Assembly (NCBI GenBank): GCA_037355855.1 | Contig: CM074764.1 | Coordinates: 124,001-188,000 of the forward strand | Direction: 5' to 3' | Length of the DNA stretch: 64,000 nucleotides | Source of the DNA: Pseudo-nitzschia pungens | Lineage: Eukaryota; Bacillariophyta; Bacillariophyceae; Bacillariales; Bacillariaceae | Shown: piece by piece, positions 41,345 to 51,516 of the stretch | Numbering within the stretch: the first letter of the stretch is position 1 | How the letters are laid out: every line of letters begins with the position of its first letter | Program-made: the position numbers and the translations under genes | Notes under the pieces: model-generated | Database searches by the model: none | Seen by the model: the letters and a program-made list of their open reading frames with translations, nothing else | What the model was told of the DNA's origin: nothing

Positions 41345-42589
41345 CGTAGTGGAGAAGTTTGGCTTGATTTGATTTAGCTTGGCTTGGATTGCTTTTGTGT
41401 CTCTCCGCGTTGCCATGGGTTCTCGTTTGTCCGCGGAACTTCGTTTTCTTTCAACCCTCGAGCGGAATCGATCTAGTAATACCTGGTAGCTAGTAGTGTA
41501 AGTACCTCTTTCCCTTTCTTGCTCCTTACGAAGAGCGATCCCACGTTGTCACGTGTTTCTCTCGAGAACCCACTCACTCGGTCGTCAGAACAGAGCGGGA
41601 ATCGAGAATGTAATCTTACCGTACCGGATACGGTGCAAACACTTGTGCGCAAATGGAGTGTTTGGATCGTCCATCCCGGATTTTCGTATCGAATGGAATG
41701 GACAAAAATGAGACAGAGGCTTACCATACCAAACGGTAAATTACGGTAAGGTTATGCTTATGTTCAAAATCTTGGACTACCGTACTACGTCATTCGCTGC
41801 GTGGAAACCATGTGGGAAACGCGTGCCGCGCAGGATTCTTGGCATCACAAGATGCGCCACTTGGTTCACGACTGACTCCTCTCTCATTCATCCGAAAACT
41901 TCACAAAAAACAATGGTCGCGGATTGAGTCGGGCCGAGTATTGGTTGGTACCCTTACTCGTACCGTAAACCTTACCGGTACGTGTAGTCGAGCGAGAGAC
42001 AGATTTTTTGCCGGTGTCGCGAATATACCGGTAACTTACCCGTTTCAATAAAATTGGAAACTCGGATACGAACGTGCGTATGAGAACGAAAGATTACGAG
42101 TAACTTACGTTCTCAATCAATCAATCAAGCACAAGCATGGGAAAAATCCGAGCACCAGCAAGTCGGAATGCAAGGCTCGCTGGCGTTGGATTGCGTGTGA
42201 ACCGTGACAGGAATACGATTAAAGATTTCGCACGCAACATGCGATGCGGTAGCGGAATGCAATTCGAATAACAGTACCGGTATCCGTACATATTATGCTG
42301 GAGGGAGTTTCGATTTCCGACGAGGTAAACCTTATCTTCCAAGAGAAAATATCTCGTCTCGAGGGAGCAAACCGAGTCCAACTCGATTGCAACGTCCCAT
42401 TCTTTGTTTTGTGATCGGATTCCAATAGAAGCACCGGCAACAAACGATTCCTCAATAGCAACCTAACATTACTACTAGTCCAAAGTTTGAATAAGCGACC
42501 GCGTTGCTATTTCGAATCACTGAACATTCTTTTCGGAGGTACCAACGAGAAATTCAAATTCCGTCAACTGAATATTCTTTATCGAGACC
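41345..42589. other. Intergenic, no recognised gene
   Basis: Upstream side of the plastid-type gene. Contains CGTAAACCTTACCGG-type words at 41745-41760 and 41950-42060. No convincing ORF. Confidence 0.5.
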
Positions 42590-42967
42590 ATGAGCCATTC
42601 GGAATTCGTTGCATTAGACATCCTCACGTCGTTCTTTAGTGTGGTTGCCCTTCCTCTTGTCGATACCCAAGACGACGACGTGATACTCGGAAGAACGAAA
42701 CCGTTCACCGGAATGGGGCATCGAACCTCCACCTTCAATCGAGATCTGCTCGAGTTCCTGTGGATGCTAGGAGACCCCACAAACGAGGACCTCGCTGGAA
42801 GTGGACTGTGGACATTCGGTATTGGAAAACGCGAATGCTCTGGTGGCATTCGGTGTGATGCGACGATGGATCCGATCCATCGACACAAATGCCGCCAATC
42901 AGGTAGCGTAGTTTTTCGGTCATTCGTAATCCAGGATCTCCCAGGAAAAGGACTCTGCCCATTGTGA
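42590..42967 (+). CDS. Unassigned small ORF (125 residues)
   Basis: Starts at an ATG (MSHSEFVALDILTSFFSVVA) and ends in QDLPGKGLCPL. Contains NRDLLEFLWMLGDPTNED and a few Cys (RECSGGIRC). I recognise no family, and the opposite strand is also open over most of it, so it may be chance. Listed because it has a proper start, sits alone in a large gap and its composition is not repeat-derived. Confidence 0.2.
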   Translation: MSHSEFVALDILTSFFSVVALPLVDTQDDDVILGRTKPFTGMGHRTSTFNRDLLEFLWMLGDPTNEDLAGSGLWTFGIGKRECSGGIRCDATMDPIHRHKCRQSGSVVFRSFVIQDLPGKGLCPL

Positions 42968-43451
42968 TTGACAAGAGGTTCCGAAAGAAGGACTCAATAA
43001 AATATCTGTAAAATAATTCAATTATTTCATTCCTGTTCCTCTAGAACATAAGCTTTTCAATAACAAAACTATCACGCAACTACGAGGTCACCTAGTGATG
43101 AAGCAAAGAGATAGGACGCAACCAATGTATACCTGAGTCGCGATAGGGTTGTCTTCCCGAGAATGGTCCTACAAAGCAAAACTTCGATCGTTTGCATGGG
43201 AAATCAAGGTCATTGGAATATTGGATAATACTATAACAGTTTATAATTTACAACAAGTACGCGTGACAGAAAATTGTGGACTGCAGGAACTCCTGCAAAT
43301 CTGTGTGAGCAATATCTGCATCCAACACTGAATAGTCCGGAGTGGATACTTGCCGACGTCGTGGTCGGCTTCGTATTTGTGGACCTCGATCGGTAACCAC
43401 TTTCGCCGAAATTGAAAGAAGCAACAAGTCTGTGCTTTGGTTTCTTCCCTT
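42968..43451. other. Intergenic, nothing recognised
   Basis: AT-rich spacer without a convincing frame or repeat. Confidence 0.4.
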
Positions 43452-43796
43452 CTACCATTCGAGTGTCTTGACCATGAGCTCGAGTTGTGATGAAGAACAC
43501 GACTGCAGGGCAGATCCCTCGTTCCCATTGAACTTGTCCTGAAAGTTGCGGTTGGGATCACCTCCGCACCGCTCTAAATTTGGACAACCGGAGCACTCGG
43601 ACTGGGAAGACCCAACGCTGGTCGTCGTCGTCGCCGCCGTCGCCGTCGTTTTTGTGTGCGTTGGCTCTCCGGATCCGGGGCGCTCTGAGATGGGGAACAA
43701 CGAGTGGTGAACGACGAGACACCCTGCAAGGCGAACAAATCCATAGGCAGGACTCGAGAACAAATTCAAAAGGGCAAACTTGGTGACCATTGGCAT
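43452..43796 (-). CDS. Possible small secreted Cys-containing protein
   Basis: 114 residues from an ATG at 43796. The first 36 residues are fairly hydrophobic (MPMVTKFALLNLFSSPAYGF, then VRLAGCLVVHHSLFPIS) and could be a signal peptide or anchor. A Thr-rich stretch follows, then SECSGCPNLERCGGDPN and LQSCSSSQLEL with four to five Cys. No family recognised. The length and isolation make it uncertain. Confidence 0.35.
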   Translation of the reverse strand: MPMVTKFALLNLFSSPAYGFVRLAGCLVVHHSLFPISERPGSGEPTHTKTTATAATTTTSVGSSQSECSGCPNLERCGGDPNRNFQDKFNGNEGSALQSCSSSQLELMVKTLEW

Positions 43797-44574
43797 CTTC
43801 GTTTTCTTCGTTCTTTCTATTCTTCGCGATACTTTGGTGTGATTCGAGGTGATTTTTGCGCTATGACATGAAAGAAAGACGAGTAGTGTAAACTTACTCC
43901 GAAAATATTGTTCTATGTTTCAAGCCAAGAAGACTATGCCGTATCTAATCGCAGGTAACTACTCGGATTGTAGGAAACTTCATTTTGCTGACACAACGTA
44001 CGCGTAACGGAATTCTTTATTCAATCGACACAAAAGATTCATTATGGGATTCGGCACATCGGATGGAAGTCACCTGGGATGGTCCAAGCGGAGTGCCTGC
44101 TTGCATCCGTTCGCCATGCTCTCGGTGCGTGCACATCACAGGTCGTCTTCTGATTCGCGATGACATATTTAAGTCCACGATTAATCGCGAATCAAAATGT
44201 GACTGGGTCTGGAATTGGCATTTGCGTAGTAAAGCAGTAAGATAACCATCGCTCTCTCGCGGATGTCCTCTCGTCAGTTCCACCTTTCGCATGAGAATTT
44301 CGCTGATTTCTTCCCCGTGTAACTCCGATAGGCCTTTTGAGTGTTGACGTTTGGCTAGGCGCGATAAGAGTAGTGGACTCGTTGGAAGACATCTCCTTGA
44401 CTGGTTGAAAAAGTCCAATAGTTGAACCTATGGTAGTACCGGTAGTCCAAACATTGTTTTACGTATGGAAAAGTTTTAGTTAAACATCTTATCAAGATGC
44501 AAAGCGGTCTCAATTGTCTCGTGACAATTTGTATTTGTTGTGTACATGTTAATGTGTAGAATATAAATTGAACT
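43797..44574. other. Intergenic, no recognised gene
   Basis: Short frames are open on both strands at 43985-44418 but overlap each other and show nothing recognisable. The 3' end of bHLH gene B follows at 44575. Confidence 0.45.
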
Positions 44575-46192
44575 CTAATTGGGCGTTCGATTGCGCAGTG
44601 AAAAGGTTGATCCCAACAATCTCTTCCTCTGCCTTCGCCTCTCTTCTATTTTCCCTACAGAAGTTTGGTGTATCACCGACGGCTCCGTAAAGTCTCGTTT
44701 CATGCTGCGTGTGCAAGGATTCTCACCCGTGCTAGAATTTCCCTGTCCCCTCAGATCCTGAGTAGCAGGCGTGATTTGTTGTGGCTGTGACTGTTGCTGC
44801 TGCAGTTGCTGCGAGACATAGGTCTGCTGTTGGGTGACCGGTTGCTGGACTGCTTGTGGAACCGGCGGCGGAACCGCGTGCGAGGCTGGCTGCTGCGGTT
44901 GCTGCACTGTCGCCACGGGTTGCATCATTTGTCGAAACGGCTGTCCAGGCATGGCCATTTGAGATCCCGGATGGGGCATCACCATCATGAATTGATGCTG
45001 GGGCTGCTGTTGTGTTCCGCTCGAGGAGCCGGGAGCCCGTGTCGTTTGAGGGGGCATCATTACGGGCATCATCATCATTGGCATCTGCGTGTACGAATGG
45101 AGGAAGTATACGATTAAGGTACAATCAGAACACCAACAGATGAAACATCTTATCGAATCCTGCATAGTTCGACAATTATTGTCGTATGATTCTTACCTGT
45201 TGTTGAGTGACGGTTTGTTGCGGAGCAGTGTTCGTAGTAGGGACATGAGAGGAGGTTGGTGCCGATACTGCGGGTGCAGAGGCTGTGGTCGCCGCTGATG
45301 TTGTCAAATTTTGGTAGGTAGGGAAGGGCGGTGCACTGAATTGTCTTTGTTGGGTAAACATGAGGTCCTTGAGCCTTTCAGCCATATCCTCTCCAGCCTT
45401 TTTCGTCCGTTCTAGTTGTTCTTGTAGATTGGCGATTTCAGCTCGCTGCTTCTTCGCTGTGCGGTTCAGGCGTTCCAGATGCACGATTGTCCTCGCAATG
45501 AGATCAACACGGTTGGTTGGCCCAGTGGTAGCGGCAATGGCCATCATAGTTGAGACACTTCCGTATGCGTCATCTTTCCGTCCGATTTCCTGGGCTTCTC
45601 GTTCAATAGTCTTAAGCACCTCGGTCAGCTCCGCAAACTGCTTGTTTACGTCATTTCGACGTTGTTTTTCGCGACTTCGCTTCCTTTGCGATCGGAGCTC
45701 GGCTTCTTGAGCAGCAATTTGAGCCTCCTGTGAAGCACTTGTATTCGTTCCACTATTATGGTGTTTTGTCGCTGTTCCGTTGTTGGGAATTTGGCCAATA
45801 TTTGAAGGGACCGACGGAGAGGTTACAGTCACGTTGTGATGCACGCCTTTTCCAAGTGCTGAAGCAGCATTCGCAGCGGCGGTTGCTGCTGCCTCTTCTG
45901 CTTCCTGTTGCGCGGTATACTCATCGGGTATAAGTCCTAATAGCTCATTGATCTCCATATCCGAAAAGTTTTTCATGTCTCGTCCCGCAGCCATCGCTGC
46001 AGCTGCCGCCTGTGCAGCCGTGACTGTTGTGGCTAGCGAAGTCAATCCTTGTGGGGGCTGTGCTGTGGAATTGCTACTAGTATGTCCAGCTGTTTCTGCA
46101 GAAGGAGCTGGTGCTATTTCCTGCAAAGGAGCTTCATGCTGCATCGCACGGTGATCTCCCGAATGATGGTTAACAGAAATCTCAGATGACAT
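44575..46192 (-). CDS. bHLH transcription factor B, Gln-rich
   Basis: Two exons, in minus orientation: 46192-45197 and 45084-44575, with a 112-nt GTAAGA...CGCAG intron joined in phase (501 residues). The ATG at 46192 starts MSSEISVNHH; the frame is open a few codons further only from a GTG. The bHLH domain lies at about residues 168-247: basic region SQRKRSREKQRRNDVN, helix 1 KQFAELTEVLKTIEREAQEI, a loop of about 25 residues, helix 2 RVDLIARTIVHLERLNR, then a leucine-rich coiled region (IANLQEQLERTKKAGEDM). Exon 2 begins MPMMMMPVMMP, closely like VMMMVPVMMN of bHLH A, and is Gln/Pro-rich. The shared intron position, order of parts and strand mark the two as paralogues about 10 kb apart. The last 50 residues are basic and might include a missed intron (a GGTGAG donor-like site near 44730). 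Confidence 0.85.
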
Positions 46193-47530
46193 GGTTTGGT
46201 ACAAACACACAGAAGTTCTTTTCTTCTGGTTTCAAACTCTTTCTAAATTTCAAATCGTGCTCAAGTGTGGATGAACTTCTATGGTGGGCGTGTGGTACTT
46301 TTGTGACGTTTGCGTAGAGCTAAGCATAAACTTTGCTCCCGTTGCGTGGGATTTTCCATGCAACCACAGTCGGAGCGGGGGAAGAAAAAGTGATTAGATT
46401 ACAGGAGTCCACGAAAAAACGTTTCGTTATTTTTGGGAGGAGGATCCTTTGCCAATAAGTGATTTTCAACTTGTCGTGATGGCGTACCACGTACGTACGT
46501 GATTCTTCTTTCCGACAAATCGCGAACTTTGGGCAAAATGTTTGTGGATGGATCCCGTCCAAGCAGGTTTTTGCCGGATTGTGGAAGGCACGCGCTTGCC
46601 ATGATCGTGAGGAACATCAATGAATAATATTGCCCTTTGAAGGCAATAATATTTGAGCTTACTTGAAATCTTGACATTTCAATGAAAAAGCGAATCAAGA
46701 TTAAGGCGCACCCGTGCCAAACTCATGCCTTAGCGTCTCATTTGTTGAAACCTTCTCAGAACTGATACCCCCCAACATGATGCTTGGTATTCGTAAAGCT
46801 AGGTGAGGTTAGTCGGTAGAAAAGTTGTACCGAATTTTCGTTCTTTGCTAGCCGTTGCATGAGTCTGTCTTTTTTTGGCTTTCCACCGAAACTGGACTAC
46901 GATACCACGAGAACGTACGGTGGGGTTAAGGTTACCCGTCACATTACGAAGTGCTTCGTAATTACTCGTAAGGTTAAGATTATCATACAGTAACTTTAGT
47001 CAAATCGTACAGTAACCTTACTAGTAGTAACAAAAATAGTACTTCGTAATCATATTACGTAGTAAGGTTACGAAGTATTATGCTAGTATTCATAGTAGAG
47101 TAGTAGTATTACTATCCCTACTCCGGAACCCAGCACAACCCTCCTCGTCCATAGCAAATCACCATAACAAGGTGAATCTCTTGACAATGCATCAAATGGT
47201 GGCAAAGAATGATAATAGTCAGACTACTAGAGTGCTGGTATAGCATCTTGAACGTTTGTCGTCAAATGATTGAATTTGTGTCAAAGAAAGATTCGCTAGT
47301 ACTACTACAAAGAAGCACTGGTGGTGGTGCTGGTAGTAGTAGTAGTACTACTGCTACTATTAGAATTATGGGAGGTACTGCTTTAAATTCTTGCTAATGC
47401 TGCTGCAGGAAGTGATGCACCTGAACGTACACTATTGAAGACTACTAATTCTACAACCAGTAGCGACTCTTTGTGTGGGAGAGGAGAACAAGAACATGGT
47501 GGTTGACAAATAGTACTACTACCGTAGTAG
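46193..47530. other. Intergenic, no recognised gene
   Basis: Upstream side of bHLH gene B. GTAAGGTTA and ACTTCGTAAT words are dense at 46920-47100, and TAG/TAC triplet runs lie at 47095-47115, 47270-47360 and 47505-47530. No convincing ORF. Confidence 0.5.
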
Positions 47531-47614
47531 TACTACCTCTGGTCCAAAATACAGGACCGTCTTGAATGTATTTTTGCGTAGGCAACGCCACAGTATTTTG
47601 GACCAGAGGTAGTA
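47531..47614. repeat. Perfect 22-bp inverted repeat (hairpin-forming)
   Basis: TACTACCTCTGGTCCAAAAT with two more bases (47531-47552) is the exact reverse complement of 47593-47614, with a 40-base loop. A transcript from either strand would form a 22-bp perfect stem. It could be the core of a small foldback element or a hairpin RNA. No further homology to other parts of the window was noticed apart from CTGGTCCAA near 47898. Confidence 0.85.
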
Positions 47615-48729
47615 TTCTGAAGACAACAAGCACCAATTTACTCCTATTGTAGTTGGGTGAGAGAGGGGTTTCTGCTGAACAGCAAGGAAGACGTTTGTTT
47701 TCCAGGAAGGCACGAGCTCCAGAAAAGTCTGAAATTTTATTCATTCTTTATGTTGAGGGTACAGAGTTCAACAATAAAGTTGAATTATTTGCTTTCATGG
47801 TGTTGAGAAAAAACTTTGTAAGTGGGATACTACTATTGGTTTTGATTCATGCATATTACTAGGAGATGACTTCTTTCTTACTGGTGGCTATTGCTGTCTG
47901 GTCCAATTTTTTTCACTAGAGGCCTCTCGGATGAAACGTGACTGATTTCGAAACTTTTTCTTCAATCATTGGTCTCACATTTGAAACGTTTTTTTCAATC
48001 ACTGGCCTCACATATTATTTAGAATAAGTTCACCACTGTCAGTAAGTAGTATAACACTAGTATGATTCTGAACATTCTTGTTTACATCAACTAGTAGTAG
48101 TAGTAGGAGTGTTTCACCAGCTTTTTGGTTGTTGATTTACATCTTTTCATCTCAAAAGATCAGTGGCAACATTTGCCATCTACTCGTAATTCTTTGTTGT
48201 GTCAGATATCATATAGAATTGAGGAGAATAGTACGACCCTTCTTCTGCTACCACTACTAGCACCGTTCAATAGTAATAGCAAAATAATTTACTCCATATT
48301 CAATATTGGAAGTACGAAGTTCTTCCTCGTCGTATTTTACTAGCAGTAGGTACTACGATACCAGACAACAACACGTTCTTGGTGTGATGATTCGCTTTCT
48401 CTCACAAAAAAAATAGTACAAACATCTCGCGAAAGTTTGGAACGAAGAGTTAATCCGTTCGATACAACACCGTTAAACTAATTCCAAGTCGTACAACTAG
48501 TAGTAGCGTTCGCCAAATTGCAGCCTCCAAACACTTGGGTGGCTCGCAGATCCTACGCATCATGAGTTCTTGATTGCAAGTACGGTATATTGTTACATGA
48601 ATCTAATATGATATACTATGTATTAATATAATTTATTATAATATAGTAATATATCCCTATTGTCTCGAATCAAGTATCTACGCTACGGTACAAACGTGGA
48701 AAACAGTTGGAAAACCCTTCCTTTCTTTC
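47615..48729. other. Intergenic, AT-rich; small tandem repeat
   Basis: A two-copy direct repeat (GAAAC..TTTTTCAATCA.TGG.CTCACAT) lies at about 47933-48015. TAG triplet runs occur at 48090-48105 and 48495-48505. A short TA-rich stretch is at 48600-48655. No gene recognised. Confidence 0.45.
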
Positions 48730-49377
48730 TTACAGATCGGGCTTCGGCGCCTTTCGTTTCCCGTCCTTGCAAGATCCCTGTCCGGGGCATCCCGTGCACT
48801 TGCATCCCTTCCTTTCCGGGGCAGCAGTTTCCTTATTTCGCGACGCTCGCTCCATGTTGGATATCAGCAGCTTGAATTGGATAAGCATGTCGACGTAGGG
48901 CCAGATGTCGTTGCTGTTCCCGCCCTCCCTTGGGAATCCCGACGTCACGTGGCGGTCCCAGGCCCGATCCTGTGCCGCCTGACCAAGTTTCAGAATGGTC
49001 ACATCCATCTCCTTGACGAAATCCAGACTCTTGAGCCTGAGTCGCTCCACGGTGGACTGCGACTGCGACTGCGTGGCGACGATTTCTTCCCGCAACCGGC
49101 CGGTCACGAATGCCTCGAAATCGTTTCGTCGCGTGTCATCGTTCTCGATCGTGGAAAAGTACACGAGCTGGTCTTCCAGCGTCACAGCCGCTTCCTCATA
49201 AAGATGAATTGCATTCCCGACCGAAAGGCGACTTTCGATGATGCGCTGCGCCGCAGCGGGAGCACGCATCGGCGACGATACCAGTGGTGTCGAAGGTTGG
49301 GTGAAGGCAGCGGCATCGCGAACGCTATCCGCGCAGACGGCGGCACACGCAAATAGAATTCTGGAGATACGCGACAT
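48730..49377 (-). CDS. Probable plastid-targeted protein with Cys-rich tail, function unknown
   Basis: 215 residues from the ATG at 49377 (MSRISRILFACAAVCADSVR). The leader is followed by DAAAFTQPSTP, a good match to the diatom plastid A-F motif, then a Ser/Pro/Ala/Arg-rich segment. The mature part is mostly helical in appearance (YEEAAVTLEDQLVYFSTIEN, ERLRLKSLDFVKEMDVTILK, WPYVDMLIQFKLLISNME). The C-terminus has a compact Cys cluster, GCKCTGCPGQGSCKDGKRKA (five Cys), which could bind a metal or be redox active. The frame extends upstream to 49443 only from a non-ATG codon. No family recognised. Confidence 0.7.
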   Translation of the reverse strand: MSRISRILFACAAVCADSVRDAAAFTQPSTPLVSSPMRAPAAAQRIIESRLSVGNAIHLYEEAAVTLEDQLVYFSTIENDDTRRNDFEAFVTGRLREEIVATQSQSQSTVERLRLKSLDFVKEMDVTILKLGQAAQDRAWDRHVTSGFPREGGNSNDIWPYVDMLIQFKLLISNMERASRNKETAAPERKGCKCTGCPGQGSCKDGKRKAPKPDL

Positions 49378-50267
49378 GCTGGGTGTATTAGTGAAACGTA
49401 TTTCTTTTCTTTTGATAGATGGCGCTGTTGGAAATCGGAACAACTCGATTTTATGGCACTACCGGGTGACTCCAAAGGAGAAGGACAAAGCACGGAGGGT
49501 GTTCCGAAGCCTTTCGCCGATGGGTCCCGTCATTTCATTCGGTTCGTCCTCCAAAAATGCCTTTTTCGGACAAAGATCACGCTATAGGTGAAGGTGATGC
49601 GATCTTTCGCTGTGGAATTCCCATGCGTGGAGCCTGCTGGCAAAGTGCGGTGTCTGTCGCGCGTCGTTGCGAAAAAGTAGGTCCTCGTGCCTCACCAAAT
49701 CGAGTCGCCCGGCGCGAAAAAAGATGTGATTTCATTGGTCCAAACTAGACGTGGATGGCGAAACGTGTGTTGCTTGCGTGCACGACTGATGCCGACAACG
49801 AGTCCCTCACGTCTCTCGCTCGTTGGGGATCCAAAACGTGTGCCGAGACCGGGTCGAGCTGCCCCAGTGCAGATGGTTCCTCGAGACAAAAAGGGAGTAT
49901 GATACGTAGTAACCATCGGTTGGATGATGGCCTCGAAGGAATACGGAGTTGCAATCCAGAAACGAAACAGTCGGCGAGGATTAGCCCAGTGGTGGTGATG
50001 ATGATGATGATGATGATTTTTTGATGATTCCAAATCTGTTTCTGTTTCTGTTTCCGGTGGGCGCAATTAGACGTACGAATGGAAAGTACGTCATCCGATC
50101 ACCAGGTCGGCGGGAAGGACTGGGAAAGGTTTTTCCGCAATAGTCTTAGAATCCCCAGCCGTCGTGACTTCCATCGTGGACGGATGCCGGAATCACAGAG
50201 GATCGAGGAGTCACGGCATGAAATCATATTTTTTGGAGCAATTGTGTTGTAATACGTTGACTGCATC
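49378..50267. other. Intergenic between divergent genes
   Basis: Contains the promoters of the minus-strand plastid-type gene and the plus-strand epimerase gene. A GATG repeat (about 49995-50025) is present, and TACGTCATC, a CRE-like half site, lies near 50086. Several short overlapping frames are considered chance. Confidence 0.45.
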
Positions 50268-51516
50268 ATGAAATCTCTCGTCAAAGCGGCAATCGTCCTC
50301 GGAGTAGCCCTTCCATCGGCCAGCGCCTTTGCGGTAAGTGCAGGGAGCTTTGCGATGATGATTTGGAATGAATGAAATCAGGACTCTTAGAATCTCACTC
50401 GCCTTTCCTCCATTCTACCATGTTTTCTCCTCCACTAACTACGACGTGATCTCTGTCGGTTCCTTCCATCATCGCATCATCGCATCCTTATTTCCTGTTG
50501 TTGAATCATTCGCTGCAGCCCACTTCTCGCGCCAGTGTTGGTAGCTCGACGTCATTGAATGTCTATGGCAACCCCCGGGAAGTCCAGGTAGGCACCCCGT
50601 GCATATCATTTGACCCGACAAGGTTGATTGTAGATTTTGGCTGTGAATCGGATTGAAACGACCAGTTCTGACCACTACCATCATCGCTCGCCTGTTCTTT
50701 GCCATGATTGTGATGCGCGATACATCCATTGTCAATCGCTCATTTCTTTTTTCTCGTGCTTTCACGGTCCCGATCCGAGCAAACAGATCATCCCATCGGT
50801 CCTGCCCGCCGATTTCGGAAAGCTCGGAGCCGACTGCAAGCGCCTGGAGGAGGCCGGGTGCCACCGCATCCAGTTCGACGTAATGGACGGAAACTTTGTT
50901 CCCAACCTGACGTTCGGACCCGAGACCATTCGCTGGTGCCGCAAGTACACGGACCTCCCCTTCGAGACGCAGCTCATGGTCTCCGAGCGATGCACCGACG
51001 CTATGCTCGAGGAATTCGTGGAGGTGACCAAGGGACCGAACGGGGAACCCGGCGTTGTGATTGTCCACGTCGAAGCCTGCACCCACCTGCACAGGGCCCT
51101 GGGCCGCATCCGTGCCGCCGGCGGATCTCCCTCGGTTGCCCTCAACCCCCACACGCCCGCGGAAATGATCGAGAATGTCCTGGACATGGTGGACCACGTG
51201 CTGGTCATGACGGTCAACCCCGGCTTTGGTGGACAGGCCTACATCCCCACCATGACGGACAAGATTGCCAAGATCCGGGGGTGGATCGTCGATCGCGGCC
51301 TCGACGTGGACATCGAGGTCGATGGGGGCATCAAGGCTACCAAGGAAACCATCGGTGCCTGCGCTTCCGCAGGAGCCAACTGCTTCATTGCCGGATCGGG
51401 ACTCTTTGCCTACGACGATCTCTCGGAGGGTGTCAAGGAAGCTCGCCGAGCTCGCCCGCGAGGCCCAGGGCCTTGCCGCTAACGCCAATGGTGTCGAGGA
51501 AACGGTTGCCGCTTAA
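50268..51516 (+). CDS. Plastid-type ribulose-phosphate 3-epimerase, frameshifted near the end
   Basis: Interconverts D-ribulose-5-phosphate and D-xylulose-5-phosphate in the Calvin and pentose phosphate cycles. Proposed exons are 50268-50333 (MKSLVKAAIVLGVALPSASAFA, a signal peptide ending in a textbook ASAFA motif), 50519-50587 and 50787-51516, all joined in phase, giving about 290 residues. Family motifs: SVLPADFGKL, FDVMDGNFVPNLTFGPETI, VHVEA, NPGFGGQ (189-195), EVDGGIKATKETI and GSGLF. The two metal-binding His of well-studied enzymes appear as Gln (Q74 in IQFD, Q107 in TQLM), while the Asp ligands (D76, D224) are kept. After SEGVK (about 51435) the frame would end as EARRARPRGPGPCR; dropping one base of the AAGGAAG stretch (51435-51441) restores KLAELAREAQGLAANANGVE...VAA with a stop at 51514-51516. 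This is a sequence error or a real frameshift. Confidence 0.85.

Noticed and set aside
50469..51488. 339-codon minus frame opposite the epimerase
   Set aside because: An antisense shadow of a clearly recognised enzyme.
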